64,000 nucleotides of DNA, taken from contig FXAI01000003.1 in assembly GCA_900177435.1 (NCBI GenBank), positions 457,985 through 521,984 of the forward strand, written 5' to 3'. This document shows, in pieces, positions 37,729-45,840 of the stretch. This DNA comes from Alteromonadaceae bacterium Bs31. GTDB lineage: Bacteria; Pseudomonadota; Gammaproteobacteria; Pseudomonadales; Cellvibrionaceae. Position 1 is the first letter of the stretch. Each line of letters starts with the position of its first letter. Under the pieces are notes generated by a model. That model did no database searches, was not told the origin of the DNA, and saw only the letters and a program-made list of their open reading frames with translations. The translations under genes and the position numbers were made by a program.

Positions 37729-39456
37729 TTACTCAATGGCTTCGATCACCAAATCGTCAATGGTAATGGTTGCCTCACTTTCTGTACGCAAGGTAAGAAA
37801 CGACGCATTAGTGGCAACAAAGCCAGGAACAGTTACGGTTTCGCCTGGGGTAAAGGTATCCAGGGCCACTGAATAAAATTTCGAGTCGCCACCATGGATG
37901 GAGTTGGCCTGACCGGGAGTGTTGTTATCAACATAGAGGGCAAACTTTTTAGTGGTTGTACCCGCAACACTCACCACCTTGAATTTCACCTGATAGGGCG
38001 AAGCCAAATCCAGCGCACCAGTAGTAACTGCATCACCCTCGGTGGTGGTAACTGCAGGGGTGGTATTTCCGATAGACACCCGCGCACCGGTAATGGTCAG
38101 TTCCTGCGCTGTAACTTCCACAGTGCCGGTTACCTTGTGATACATGGGCACACCCGTTCCACTGGCACCGCTCACATCGCGATAGGCGGCACTTAATAAT
38201 TCATCCGCATCTGCAGCGGCAAAGTTCTCTGAATAGGGCAAAGTCACATCACCCGGTACGGCTGGCTCCGGTGTTGGAATCTCACCTGCGGGGGTTTCCG
38301 GGTCTGGAATATCAACTGAACTTTGGTCGATTTTTCCTACACCGGCATTGGCCATAACATGCGCTTTAACACCGTCCACCGCATCGAGCGTGTAGTTATA
38401 AGGAACCGTAATACTTGTGTCGTTACCAGTAACGCCATCCGGCCCGGCAGTAGCTTCATCTGCATCCGGGGCTGTCCAGTTTACCCCGGTAAACTCGTTA
38501 CCGATGGAATTCCAGTAACCGATGTCGCTCGAATAAAATGAGACGATAGGGTTTTGTGTATTCTCAAATACATTGTTTTCTACCAGAATTTTTGCGCCCA
38601 TGCGCGAATTAATGGCGGTGGAATTAATGTCTTTGTAATAGTTGTTATAGATGTGGCCCTGGCCGAAGCGGAATAAGGGTACACGGGATTCCAGTTTTTC
38701 GAAGTAATTATGATGGAAGGTAATTTTTCGATCACCGCTGTCATTATCGCTACTGCCATGCAAACTGGCTTTCCAGTGGTTGTGAATATAGTTGTACGAG
38801 ATAGTGATATTTTCCGCACCATTCTTGGTGTCCAGCAAACCGTCGTAATAGTCTTTATCCACTGCGAGGCTGCCGTAAAGCTCGTTGTGGTCGATCCAGA
38901 TATTACTGGTGGTTGTACCGTTATCGTCGCCTTCAATAGAAATGGCGTCTTTACCCGAGGTAAGTACCTCGTGAATTTTCAGGTTTTGAATAATAATATT
39001 GTTGGCTCGGCGAATACTAATGCCAATACCATCGAACTCACCACGATCCGCCACACCGATAATGGAAACATTGTCCATGTCTTTAATCTGAATAGAACCA
39101 CCGGTACCGGTATTAAAATCGGTGATGGTGCCATCGACGTATATGGTAATCGGGCTATTGGAGTCATTTGCATCGTCCAACAACTGCTGCAAATCTGCAC
39201 CGTTGTTCACGGTGTAGCTGTTGCCATCGGCGCCGCCTTTCAAATCAAAGTTATAACCGGCAAAGCCGCCATCACCCATTGGCTCGCCCGAAGGCTCCAA
39301 GCTGGGCTCAGTTGTTGGCTCAGTTGTTGGTTCTGTAGTTGGTTCTGTAGTCGGCTCAGCGGTAGGTTGCGTTCCGCCACCACCACCGGAAGACCCGCCG
39401 CAGGCGACAACGCCCGCAAGCAGGGACATTATTAATGCTAATTTGAACATCTTCAT
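37729..39456 (-). CDS. Pectate lyase, family PL1, lipoprotein-anchored
   Basis: Cleaves polygalacturonate by beta-elimination. The 575-residue product has a lipobox at Cys19 (GVVAC), then a Thr-Glu-Pro linker (about 29-58) built from repeated 12-bp units. A right-handed beta-helix lies at about 65-390. IWIDHNELYG, DYYDGLLDTKNG and RKITFHHNYFE are typical of PL1, and RVPLFRFG contains the likely catalytic Arg. A C-terminal beta-sandwich of about 160 residues (from about 415) may bind carbohydrate but matches no family I can name. The frame opens at 39522; the ATG at 39456, preceded by AGAGAGA, gives the lipoprotein signal. Confidence 0.9.
   Translation of the reverse strand: MKMFKLALIMSLLAGVVACGGSSGGGGGTQPTAEPTTEPTTEPTTEPTTEPSLEPSGEPMGDGGFAGYNFDLKGGADGNSYTVNNGADLQQLLDDANDSNSPITIYVDGTITDFNTGTGGSIQIKDMDNVSIIGVADRGEFDGIGISIRRANNIIIQNLKIHEVLTSGKDAISIEGDDNGTTTSNIWIDHNELYGSLAVDKDYYDGLLDTKNGAENITISYNYIHNHWKASLHGSSDNDSGDRKITFHHNYFEKLESRVPLFRFGQGHIYNNYYKDINSTAINSRMGAKILVENNVFENTQNPIVSFYSSDIGYWNSIGNEFTGVNWTAPDADEATAGPDGVTGNDTSITVPYNYTLDAVDGVKAHVMANAGVGKIDQSSVDIPDPETPAGEIPTPEPAVPGDVTLPYSENFAAADADELLSAAYRDVSGASGTGVPMYHKVTGTVEVTAQELTITGARVSIGNTTPAVTTTEGDAVTTGALDLASPYQVKFKVVSVAGTTTKKFALYVDNNTPGQANSIHGGDSKFYSVALDTFTPGETVTVPGFVATNASFLTLRTESEATITIDDLVIEAIE
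39305..39364. repeat. In-frame 12-bp tandem repeats in the pectate lyase linker
   Basis: Five 12-bp units with small variations encode a run of Thr-Glu-Pro-Thr in the lyase linker. Length changes here would keep the reading frame and alter the distance between membrane anchor and enzyme. Confidence 0.85.
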
Positions 39457-39527
39457 TTGTTGTCTCTCTTTGTTAATAACGGAAAAAGGCCGGCGCGAGC
39501 CAGCCTTCGTCCCTGAACACAAAAATA

Positions 39528-42500
39528 TTATTGCGTAATTGTAATATCCTCAAAGGTAAAGCTTTGTTCATCGCTACCGTTGGGCGCTGCAAACAGACCT
39601 ACTTTGAGGGAGTCCGGTAAGCTGGTGAAGGTACCGCCACCCAAGCCGGTGTAGGTAGCGCCACCGTCCGTTGAATAGGACCCAGTGTATTCCTGCCCTG
39701 ATCTTACCAGTTTAAGGTAGAGCTGGTCTCCAGCCGTTACCGCATCACTCCCGGTTTTTGCCCAAGAGCCGTCGGAGGCGAGTACATGACCGTAGGTTGC
39801 CACCAACTGGGGGGTGCTATCTCCGGTTATGTCATTCACACTTACGTTGGCTAACAGGCCGTTGTGGTCCACATTGGCGGTATCGCACTCACACATTATG
39901 AGACCAGCCGGGAACTGATAGCTAGAGCTCTCGCGCAAGGTTCCAACAGATTTAACTTTGGCAGTGAGAGTAAAATCGCCAGTCACATCTTGCGATACAA
40001 CATACATGGAGGTTTTCTGGCTCTCAAACTTACCACCGTCAGCAGTAAAGGTTACTTCGGTATCCGTCTGAGAAACAATACTTCCGGCGATGCCGGTGGT
40101 GGTTTTACCTAACTGGGTAGCATTGCCAGACCAGGTTTCCGCAGCAACGACATCACAGTCATCATCACTGCTATCACTGGGGTATGGGTCCCAGCCTTCG
40201 CCATTGTTATAAGAGGCAAATATCTGCGCGCGGTTGCAGAAACGTTCAGCCACTTCCGCCTCACTCAGCAGGTAGCAGCTGTCGCTATCGCCACAGCGGC
40301 TGCTGAGATCCAAAGGAGCACCTTGCAGGTCGGTGCTACCGTATTCACGCCAACCGGAATCTGCCGTTGCCGTCAGAGGGGTTGATGCAGGCTGCCCATT
40401 AATACCCAGGTACGCCCAGCCGATATCGGCAATGTGGTCGCCCATGGCGGTGTTGATGTAGGTTACGTGATCGAACTTGGTGGTGTCACCGCCCGAACGC
40501 CCCAAGTGAGTTGTTCCCGCATCAATCACTATGCCAGCAGGGCCTGCAGCATGAGTGAGCGTTGAGTTAAGGAAGACAAAACCGGGGTCACTTGCACTTT
40601 TGTTGCGGGCCTGCACCAAATAGCCTCCGCTGCCACTACTTGCTTCTCCGGCATACTTGGAATCGCCCAGCGAACGAATTTCACTCTGCTCAAATACAGT
40701 TGCCACACTGTAGCCCCAGATGAAATCCACATTACCCGCAATCAGTGAGTCGTAGAACCAGTTGTAGCCCTTAAGTTGCAGAGTATCCTGCTCGGAGATA
40801 AAAGCAGCCTGTTTAGCAATAAGACGATTACTGGAGTTGAAGTAAATGGTTTCGGCCTGATCGCCTCCTGCGGTCGTGCGCAGGTGAGTGTTCTTCAACG
40901 TTAAGGTTTCCAGGGTAAGCATATCTACGCCTTCAACCAGAAACAGACTACGTCCACCACCAGGCGCGGAACCAGAAGGTGCACTAGAACCACTGCCACC
41001 ATTAAGGCCTTCATAGTTTTCAGCCTCAACAACAGCGCCATCGCGGCTCTCACCAACAATGCTCAGGTTGTTTTTATCGCGCAGGAATAGCAGTTCGTTG
41101 TAGCTGCCATCCTGAAGGTTAATGGTAAATTCAGCGTCTTTATCGGCATTTTCCATCACCCAGTCCAAGGCGCCCTGCAGCGTGAGGAAGTCGGCGCTGG
41201 AACCATCGTCATCCACGGTCAAACTGGCAGCACTGCTGGCCGGACCGCTGGCTTTAGTGCTGAAAGTCCAGTTGGCATTGTCGCCCAGACCAACAAAGTC
41301 GACGCCGTTCAACTGAACACCGGTGGCCACATTTGGTCCAATTGCCACGTAGTAGTCTTTGGCATAATCAAGAGCCTGACTGTGTGGGGTAATCACCAGG
41401 TCGTTGCCATTAACCGTAATCAAGGCCGCGTTAACCACACGAACATTACTCTGACCGGCATAACCCAGCTCCTCAGTTTCGCCCATCACCTTAATGCGAT
41501 CGACAACTTCATCATTAGAGGCATCGAAAATACGTACTTCTCCTGTTGTTCCAAGCGATGGCACGTCATCAAAGGTAATAGTGAGAGTAGAATCGATGTA
41601 TTCGTCCGTGGAAGTGGGGCTCAAGCGTGCACTTACATCACCGTAGTCAGTCGTCGGCATAATCCAGGCCGGTTCGATTTCCGCAGAGATTACGCGCTGT
41701 ACGCTGGAATCAGACCCTGCCGTAAAAGTAATGCTCGCTTGCCCTGCTGCCTGTGGCGTGAGGGTAACTGCATTGCCATCGGCGGCAACGCTCACCACAC
41801 TCTCGTCACTGGAGCTCGCAGAGAAAGTATCCGGTGTGGTGCCGTCGCTTTGAAGGGCGGTAACATTGACTACCAGAGGGTCGCCGTCAGCAGCGGTAAG
41901 CCAGCTGCTATCGCTGTAGTCCAATTGCAACTGCACGGGCTTAACGGCCGGGTCGCCTACTTTCACGTAGTCAATTTCAAAAGAGCGGTTGAAGGTGAAA
42001 AAGCCGATTAATCCTGCATCGTCATAGAGAGCGTCCGGATCGGTCCACTCGCCTTGCTGTACACCGTCGAGGTAGGTGGTGAGGGTTGAACCAACCACAT
42101 CAACACGAACGGTGTACCAGACGCCATCGGTAGCACCTATCGTACCCAGCTCGACAGGCTGCTTCACTTGAGACGCGCGGTTAATACCACCCGTTGGGCT
42201 TGCGGTGCCTGCCTCTACCTGCGTGGATGCAGAGGAGTTTTGCATATTGAGGCCGCCGTAATACCACTCTAATGGGGCCTGATAGCGAACCATGCCATAG
42301 AGGTATTTATTGCCGGTATTGCCGTTCTGGCGAGGGCGGATTTTGTATTCAACGAAATAATCGCTGTTAACGCCACTAAACTCGGCAGCTTTAACCAGAA
42401 TGAGTTCACCCTCGTTCAACTCGCCGCGAGTGCCGGCGGTAAAACGAAGCGATTTGCCTGCAGTACCTTCATCCAGCACGTCAAAAACACCGGGGTCGTC

Positions 42501-42743
42501 AAGGCCGTAACCTGAGATTTTGTCATCCCAGCGATCGACAAAGGTTCCGTCTTCAAAATCGTCACAGAAATAGAGGCTATCGTCTGTTGGGCAAGTCCAA
42601 GGGCCCGAAGGCTCTGTTGTGGGCTCAACGGTGGGGGTTGCTGTGGGCTGCGGTGTTGGCGAAGGCGTGGACGAACCACCGCCACCACAAGCAGCTAGCA
42701 AAGCGCTTGCGGCAGTAATCAAATAAATGTTTCTAAACTTCAT
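39528..42743 (-). CDS. Multidomain pectinesterase (CE8) lipoprotein
   Basis: Removes methyl groups from homogalacturonan so that lyases can act. The 1071-residue product has a lipobox at Cys19 (LLAAC) and a Pro/Thr/Glu linker to about 47. A laminin-G/concanavalin-like domain follows (about 48-265), then an Ig-like domain (about 268-360) and a Big_5-like domain (about 365-515). The CE8 beta-helix (about 520-850) has SEQDTLQL and GNVDFIWG as catalytic segments. A C-terminal DUF1349-like lectin fold (about 875-1071) ends the protein. The frame opens at 42830; the ATG at 42743 is chosen because it starts the lipoprotein signal. It lies 71 bp upstream of the PL1 gene. Confidence 0.9.
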   Translation of the reverse strand: MKFRNIYLITAASALLAACGGGGSSTPSPTPQPTATPTVEPTTEPSGPWTCPTDDSLYFCDDFEDGTFVDRWDDKISGYGLDDPGVFDVLDEGTAGKSLRFTAGTRGELNEGELILVKAAEFSGVNSDYFVEYKIRPRQNGNTGNKYLYGMVRYQAPLEWYYGGLNMQNSSASTQVEAGTASPTGGINRASQVKQPVELGTIGATDGVWYTVRVDVVGSTLTTYLDGVQQGEWTDPDALYDDAGLIGFFTFNRSFEIDYVKVGDPAVKPVQLQLDYSDSSWLTAADGDPLVVNVTALQSDGTTPDTFSASSSDESVVSVAADGNAVTLTPQAAGQASITFTAGSDSSVQRVISAEIEPAWIMPTTDYGDVSARLSPTSTDEYIDSTLTITFDDVPSLGTTGEVRIFDASNDEVVDRIKVMGETEELGYAGQSNVRVVNAALITVNGNDLVITPHSQALDYAKDYYVAIGPNVATGVQLNGVDFVGLGDNANWTFSTKASGPASSAASLTVDDDGSSADFLTLQGALDWVMENADKDAEFTINLQDGSYNELLFLRDKNNLSIVGESRDGAVVEAENYEGLNGGSGSSAPSGSAPGGGRSLFLVEGVDMLTLETLTLKNTHLRTTAGGDQAETIYFNSSNRLIAKQAAFISEQDTLQLKGYNWFYDSLIAGNVDFIWGYSVATVFEQSEIRSLGDSKYAGEASSGSGGYLVQARNKSASDPGFVFLNSTLTHAAGPAGIVIDAGTTHLGRSGGDTTKFDHVTYINTAMGDHIADIGWAYLGINGQPASTPLTATADSGWREYGSTDLQGAPLDLSSRCGDSDSCYLLSEAEVAERFCNRAQIFASYNNGEGWDPYPSDSSDDDCDVVAAETWSGNATQLGKTTTGIAGSIVSQTDTEVTFTADGGKFESQKTSMYVVSQDVTGDFTLTAKVKSVGTLRESSSYQFPAGLIMCECDTANVDHNGLLANVSVNDITGDSTPQLVATYGHVLASDGSWAKTGSDAVTAGDQLYLKLVRSGQEYTGSYSTDGGATYTGLGGGTFTSLPDSLKVGLFAAPNGSDEQSFTFEDITITQ

Positions 42744-42830
42744 GCTGGCATGCTCCTGATTATGTTTATGTATCGAGCAGTTAAATTTAAGGTCTGCAGT
42801 TGTACCGACCGAGCAAAGCGGCCTGACCAA

Positions 42831-42844
42831 TGTAAACGGTTACA
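42831..42844. promoter_or_regulatory. LacI-family-like operator TGTAAACGGTTACA
   Basis: Arms TGTAA and TTACA around a centre containing CG, the usual form of LacI/GalR-family operators, 88 bp upstream of the pectinesterase start. The 42744-43186 gap otherwise shows no gene. A pectin-responsive repressor encoded elsewhere may bind here. Confidence 0.45.
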
Positions 42845-43186
42845 CTGTATTTGATTGATCACACCGATTCAAGCTTACTTTTGGACAGTCCAATTAAAAC
42901 GCTCTGATTCTGGTACCTTCGCCGTGCAAATACTTGATAAATCACGCCAAAACATTGATTTTTGTGCATTTGTGCAAGATAAAAACCCAAATGGATAACT
43001 TCCCAATGGGATTCTCACACCTAAAGACCTCTCGTGAGACAAGCCACTGCCAACAATATTGGTCATACCAGCCTGCTAAGTGCATAAATAAACGGGCCCT
43101 TGAATCGGCGCGAGACTCCTCTCCGCCACTCAAACATTGAGCTAAAGTTAATGGAGCTATCTTTCCTCTTGCGTCCCACAAACAAC

Positions 43187-44632
43187 ATGACCGAAAAAGT
43201 TCTTATCATCGAAGATACTCGCTCCTTCTCGCGGATCCTGAGTACACTTATCTTTGAAACGCATGGTTTCCAGTGTGATGTTGCTGAAGACTACGCAAGC
43301 GCCAAAGAAATTCTCATGCACTCAAGGGAAGACTACTTTGTCGCCATCGTGGATCTACACTTGCCAGACGCCCCAGAGGGCGAAGCGGTAGAGCTGGTTA
43401 CCGAGCGCGACCTGCCAGCGCTGGTGTTTACCGCAACGGGCGATCGCGCCACAGAAGAAGATTTGTGGTCCAGGGGTATTGCCGACTATGCCCATAAATC
43501 TGGCAAATTCAGCCTGGAGTATGTTGTCTGGGCGGTGCGACGAATCTACCTAAACAGACACGTGGAGGTACTGGTAGTTGACGACAGCCGCGCTTCACGG
43601 CTGGCCACAGAGAAACTCCTGCACGTACAAAATTACCAAATTCACACCGCTGGCAGCGGCAAAGATGCGCTCGAATGTATTCAGCAACACCCCAATATCT
43701 CAATTGCTGTCATCGACTGCTTTATGGAAGGCCTGGACGGCCTGCAACTCACCTCAGCTTTGCGGGACATTAAAAGCAGCAGCGAACTGGAAATTATTGG
43801 TGTTTCCGGTCAGGAAGGCCTGGCCTTGTCAGCGCAATTCATAAAGGCCGGGGCAAACGATTTTTTGCCAAAACCCTTTTTACCCGAAGAGCTACTGTGC
43901 CGCATTAACCGCGGTGCCGACAGGATTGAAGCATTTATAAATCAAAAAAAGCTAAACGAAGACAAGAACCGCATACTGGGAACGGCAGCGCACGATATTC
44001 GCGGCCCACTGGCCGCAATGAAAACTGCCGCAGGCCTCATTCGCCATCAAAATGTCGATAACAAACGCGTGAACACCATGGCCAGTATGATAGAAAAAAA
44101 CAGCCTCGGCTTAATAGAACTCCTGGAAAGCCTGCTGGATGTTTCTGCTATAGAAAGTGGAAAATCCGAGCTCAATTTAAGCGAGCTCGACCTGACTGAA
44201 CTGCTGCGGGAGAGAGCAGACCTCTACAATGATGAGGCGCTCAACAAGGGCATAGAGCTAAATCTCGCACTTACCGATTCAATTTGCACTCAGCTTGATG
44301 ACGTTAAAATTAAGCAGGTTATTGATAATTTAATCAGCAATGCTATCAAGTACTCCCCCAAAAATGCCAAGGTTGATATTAATCTGAAAAGGGATGGCAA
44401 TACCGCACTGATTTGTGTAGCCGACCAAGGCCAGGGAATAGCAAAAGAGGAACAGGGCAAGCTCTTTAAAGCCTTTTCTGTTCTCAGCACAAGAGCTACC
44501 GGGGGCGAGAAGCAAACCGGCTTAGGCCTTGCCATTACCAAAAATATTGTAGAAGCCCACCAGGGCAAACTTTACTATAAAGCACGAACCGGCGGAGGCT
44601 CACAATTTTTTATTGAACTGCCTCTGACTTGA
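43187..44632 (+). CDS. Histidine kinase with two N-terminal receiver domains
   Basis: The product has 481 residues. Receiver 1 (about 1-120) and receiver 2 (about 128-245) both keep the phosphorylation set: IEDT, VDLHLPD, FTATGD and HKSG in the first; VDDSRAS, IDCFMEG, GVSGQEG and LPKPF in the second. A HisKA domain follows with AAHDIRGPLAAM (phospho-His269). The HATPase has NLISNAIKYS, ADQGQGIA and GLGLAI. There is no membrane segment or sensor domain, so input should come from other kinases. The frame opens at 43100, but the ATG at 43187 begins the first receiver strand. Its 3' end overlaps the convergent PL10 gene by 23 bp. Confidence 0.88.
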   Translation: MTEKVLIIEDTRSFSRILSTLIFETHGFQCDVAEDYASAKEILMHSREDYFVAIVDLHLPDAPEGEAVELVTERDLPALVFTATGDRATEEDLWSRGIADYAHKSGKFSLEYVVWAVRRIYLNRHVEVLVVDDSRASRLATEKLLHVQNYQIHTAGSGKDALECIQQHPNISIAVIDCFMEGLDGLQLTSALRDIKSSSELEIIGVSGQEGLALSAQFIKAGANDFLPKPFLPEELLCRINRGADRIEAFINQKKLNEDKNRILGTAAHDIRGPLAAMKTAAGLIRHQNVDNKRVNTMASMIEKNSLGLIELLESLLDVSAIESGKSELNLSELDLTELLRERADLYNDEALNKGIELNLALTDSICTQLDDVKIKQVIDNLISNAIKYSPKNAKVDINLKRDGNTALICVADQGQGIAKEEQGKLFKAFSVLSTRATGGEKQTGLGLAITKNIVEAHQGKLYYKARTGGGSQFFIELPLT

Positions 44633-45764
44633 TTGCCGGCTTATTGCGTTTTTTCCACTCCGGATAATCTTCGTCCAGCAACTTTTGCGGCCAATTGCCA
44701 TACCAGTCATAGCCGGTGCGGCGATCGCGCTTAACCTCCGCCAGAGATGACACCTGCGAACCGTCGCGATTGGCAAACAGTGGTTTATTTGTCTGTAAAT
44801 CATAAAACCTCGCCCACAAAGGCGCTGCATTTTTTTGCTTCACTACGCGCAAGTCGTAGCTGCTGGTATGGTATTTAAAACGCACTGGCTCGGTATCAAA
44901 TTTTTCGATGGCGATACCCTCAATTTTCACCGCTTCGAACCAGTCAATGGCATTTTCAACAGCCTCAACAATGCTCTCACCCGGGTTTGGGATAGACATT
45001 AAATAACGAACCACAGCAACACTTTCCCACGACAGCAACGAGGGCAACTCGTAGCTTCTTCCTCCAGCAGGTTTTAAGGTGTTACGGTCGTATTGGCCCG
45101 CCCACACAGCAGGCTTTCCATTCACGGTGAGTTGCAGCTGCAGTAATAACTTATCACCCAGCTGCAAGGCATTTTCACAACGCGCTTTAAGAGCGGGCGC
45201 AACAAAATCAAAGCGTGTATCGCCTTCGACAATTTGTCGTAAAAGCGTTAACACGCCGGGCATAACTTCATCGGCGAAGGTAATGTGCCCGTAGTAGCTG
45301 TCTGTGCGCGGTGGTGAGTGAGCCCAGCCTCCGCTGGGGTATTGATGCTGAAGTATATACTCCAGGCCTTTGATAGCAGCATCCCGGTATATCGTTTTTT
45401 GGGTTTGCTGAAAAACAGCGGCAAGGTAACGGATTTGCGGGTAGGTATTGCGGTTGTCCAGGCTGCTATCCAGTGCGTTTATAGCTGAGCGAATTTTTTC
45501 CGCTTCTGAGCTATTTAGTTTTCGCAGGGGGTCTTTATTGGTTGGCCAGCCGCCATTAGCGCGCTGATAAAGCAGCAGGTTATTGGCAATTTCAAGGATC
45601 TGCTCAGGCTTGTAATAGTCATCGCCGCCACCAGTATTCTGGTCGTGCCAGTGTTTTATTACGTCGGAAAAGTCATCCAGAGGAATAGCAACATAATGAT
45701 TGGCGGAAGAGGCAAACTGCACGGTGCAGGCAAGGAAGCAAAATAGTAAAGACTGTTTGAACAC
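44610..45764 (-). CDS. Pectate lyase, family PL10
   Basis: Secreted lyase acting on polygalacturonate by beta-elimination. About 384 residues from the GTG at 45764, which starts a compact signal peptide ending QFASSA; the frame is open to a GTG at 45815, but that start lies inside a terminator stem. The PL10 helical toroid fold is supported by LLLYQRANGGWPTNKDP near residue 60, YPSGGWAHSPPRTDSYYGHITF near 150, LPSLLSWESVAVVRYL near 240 and FYDLQTNKPLFANRDG near 320, where the catalytic Arg is expected. The end overlaps the kinase gene on the other strand by 23 bp. Confidence 0.87.
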   Translation of the reverse strand: MFKQSLLFCFLACTVQFASSANHYVAIPLDDFSDVIKHWHDQNTGGGDDYYKPEQILEIANNLLLYQRANGGWPTNKDPLRKLNSSEAEKIRSAINALDSSLDNRNTYPQIRYLAAVFQQTQKTIYRDAAIKGLEYILQHQYPSGGWAHSPPRTDSYYGHITFADEVMPGVLTLLRQIVEGDTRFDFVAPALKARCENALQLGDKLLLQLQLTVNGKPAVWAGQYDRNTLKPAGGRSYELPSLLSWESVAVVRYLMSIPNPGESIVEAVENAIDWFEAVKIEGIAIEKFDTEPVRFKYHTSSYDLRVVKQKNAAPLWARFYDLQTNKPLFANRDGSQVSSLAEVKRDRRTGYDWYGNWPQKLLDEDYPEWKKRNKPAIKSEAVQ

Positions 45765-45797
45765 GATAAGCGCCGGGTTTATTGTTAACACAAAAAA

Positions 45798-45822
45798 GGG
45801 TTTAGTGCTTAACACTAAACCC
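45798..45822 (-). terminator. Terminator after the TraF-like gene
   Basis: 10-bp stem GGGTTTAGTG / CACTAAACCC with a 5-nt loop; on the minus strand it runs into TTTTTTG. It lies between the TraF-like gene and PL10 and covers the longer possible start of PL10. Confidence 0.8.
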
Positions 45823-45840
45823 CGATTATAAACCTTTTAA

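Noticed and set aside
38710..39435. 241-residue plus-strand frame in the pectate lyase gene
   Set aside because: The opposite strand encodes the full PL1 beta-helix; the frame reflects codon bias and the repeat linker.
45765..45815. Longer start of the PL10 pectate lyase at 45815
   Set aside because: It would begin inside the terminator stem of the upstream gene and put extra residues before the signal peptide; the GTG at 45764 gives a normal one.
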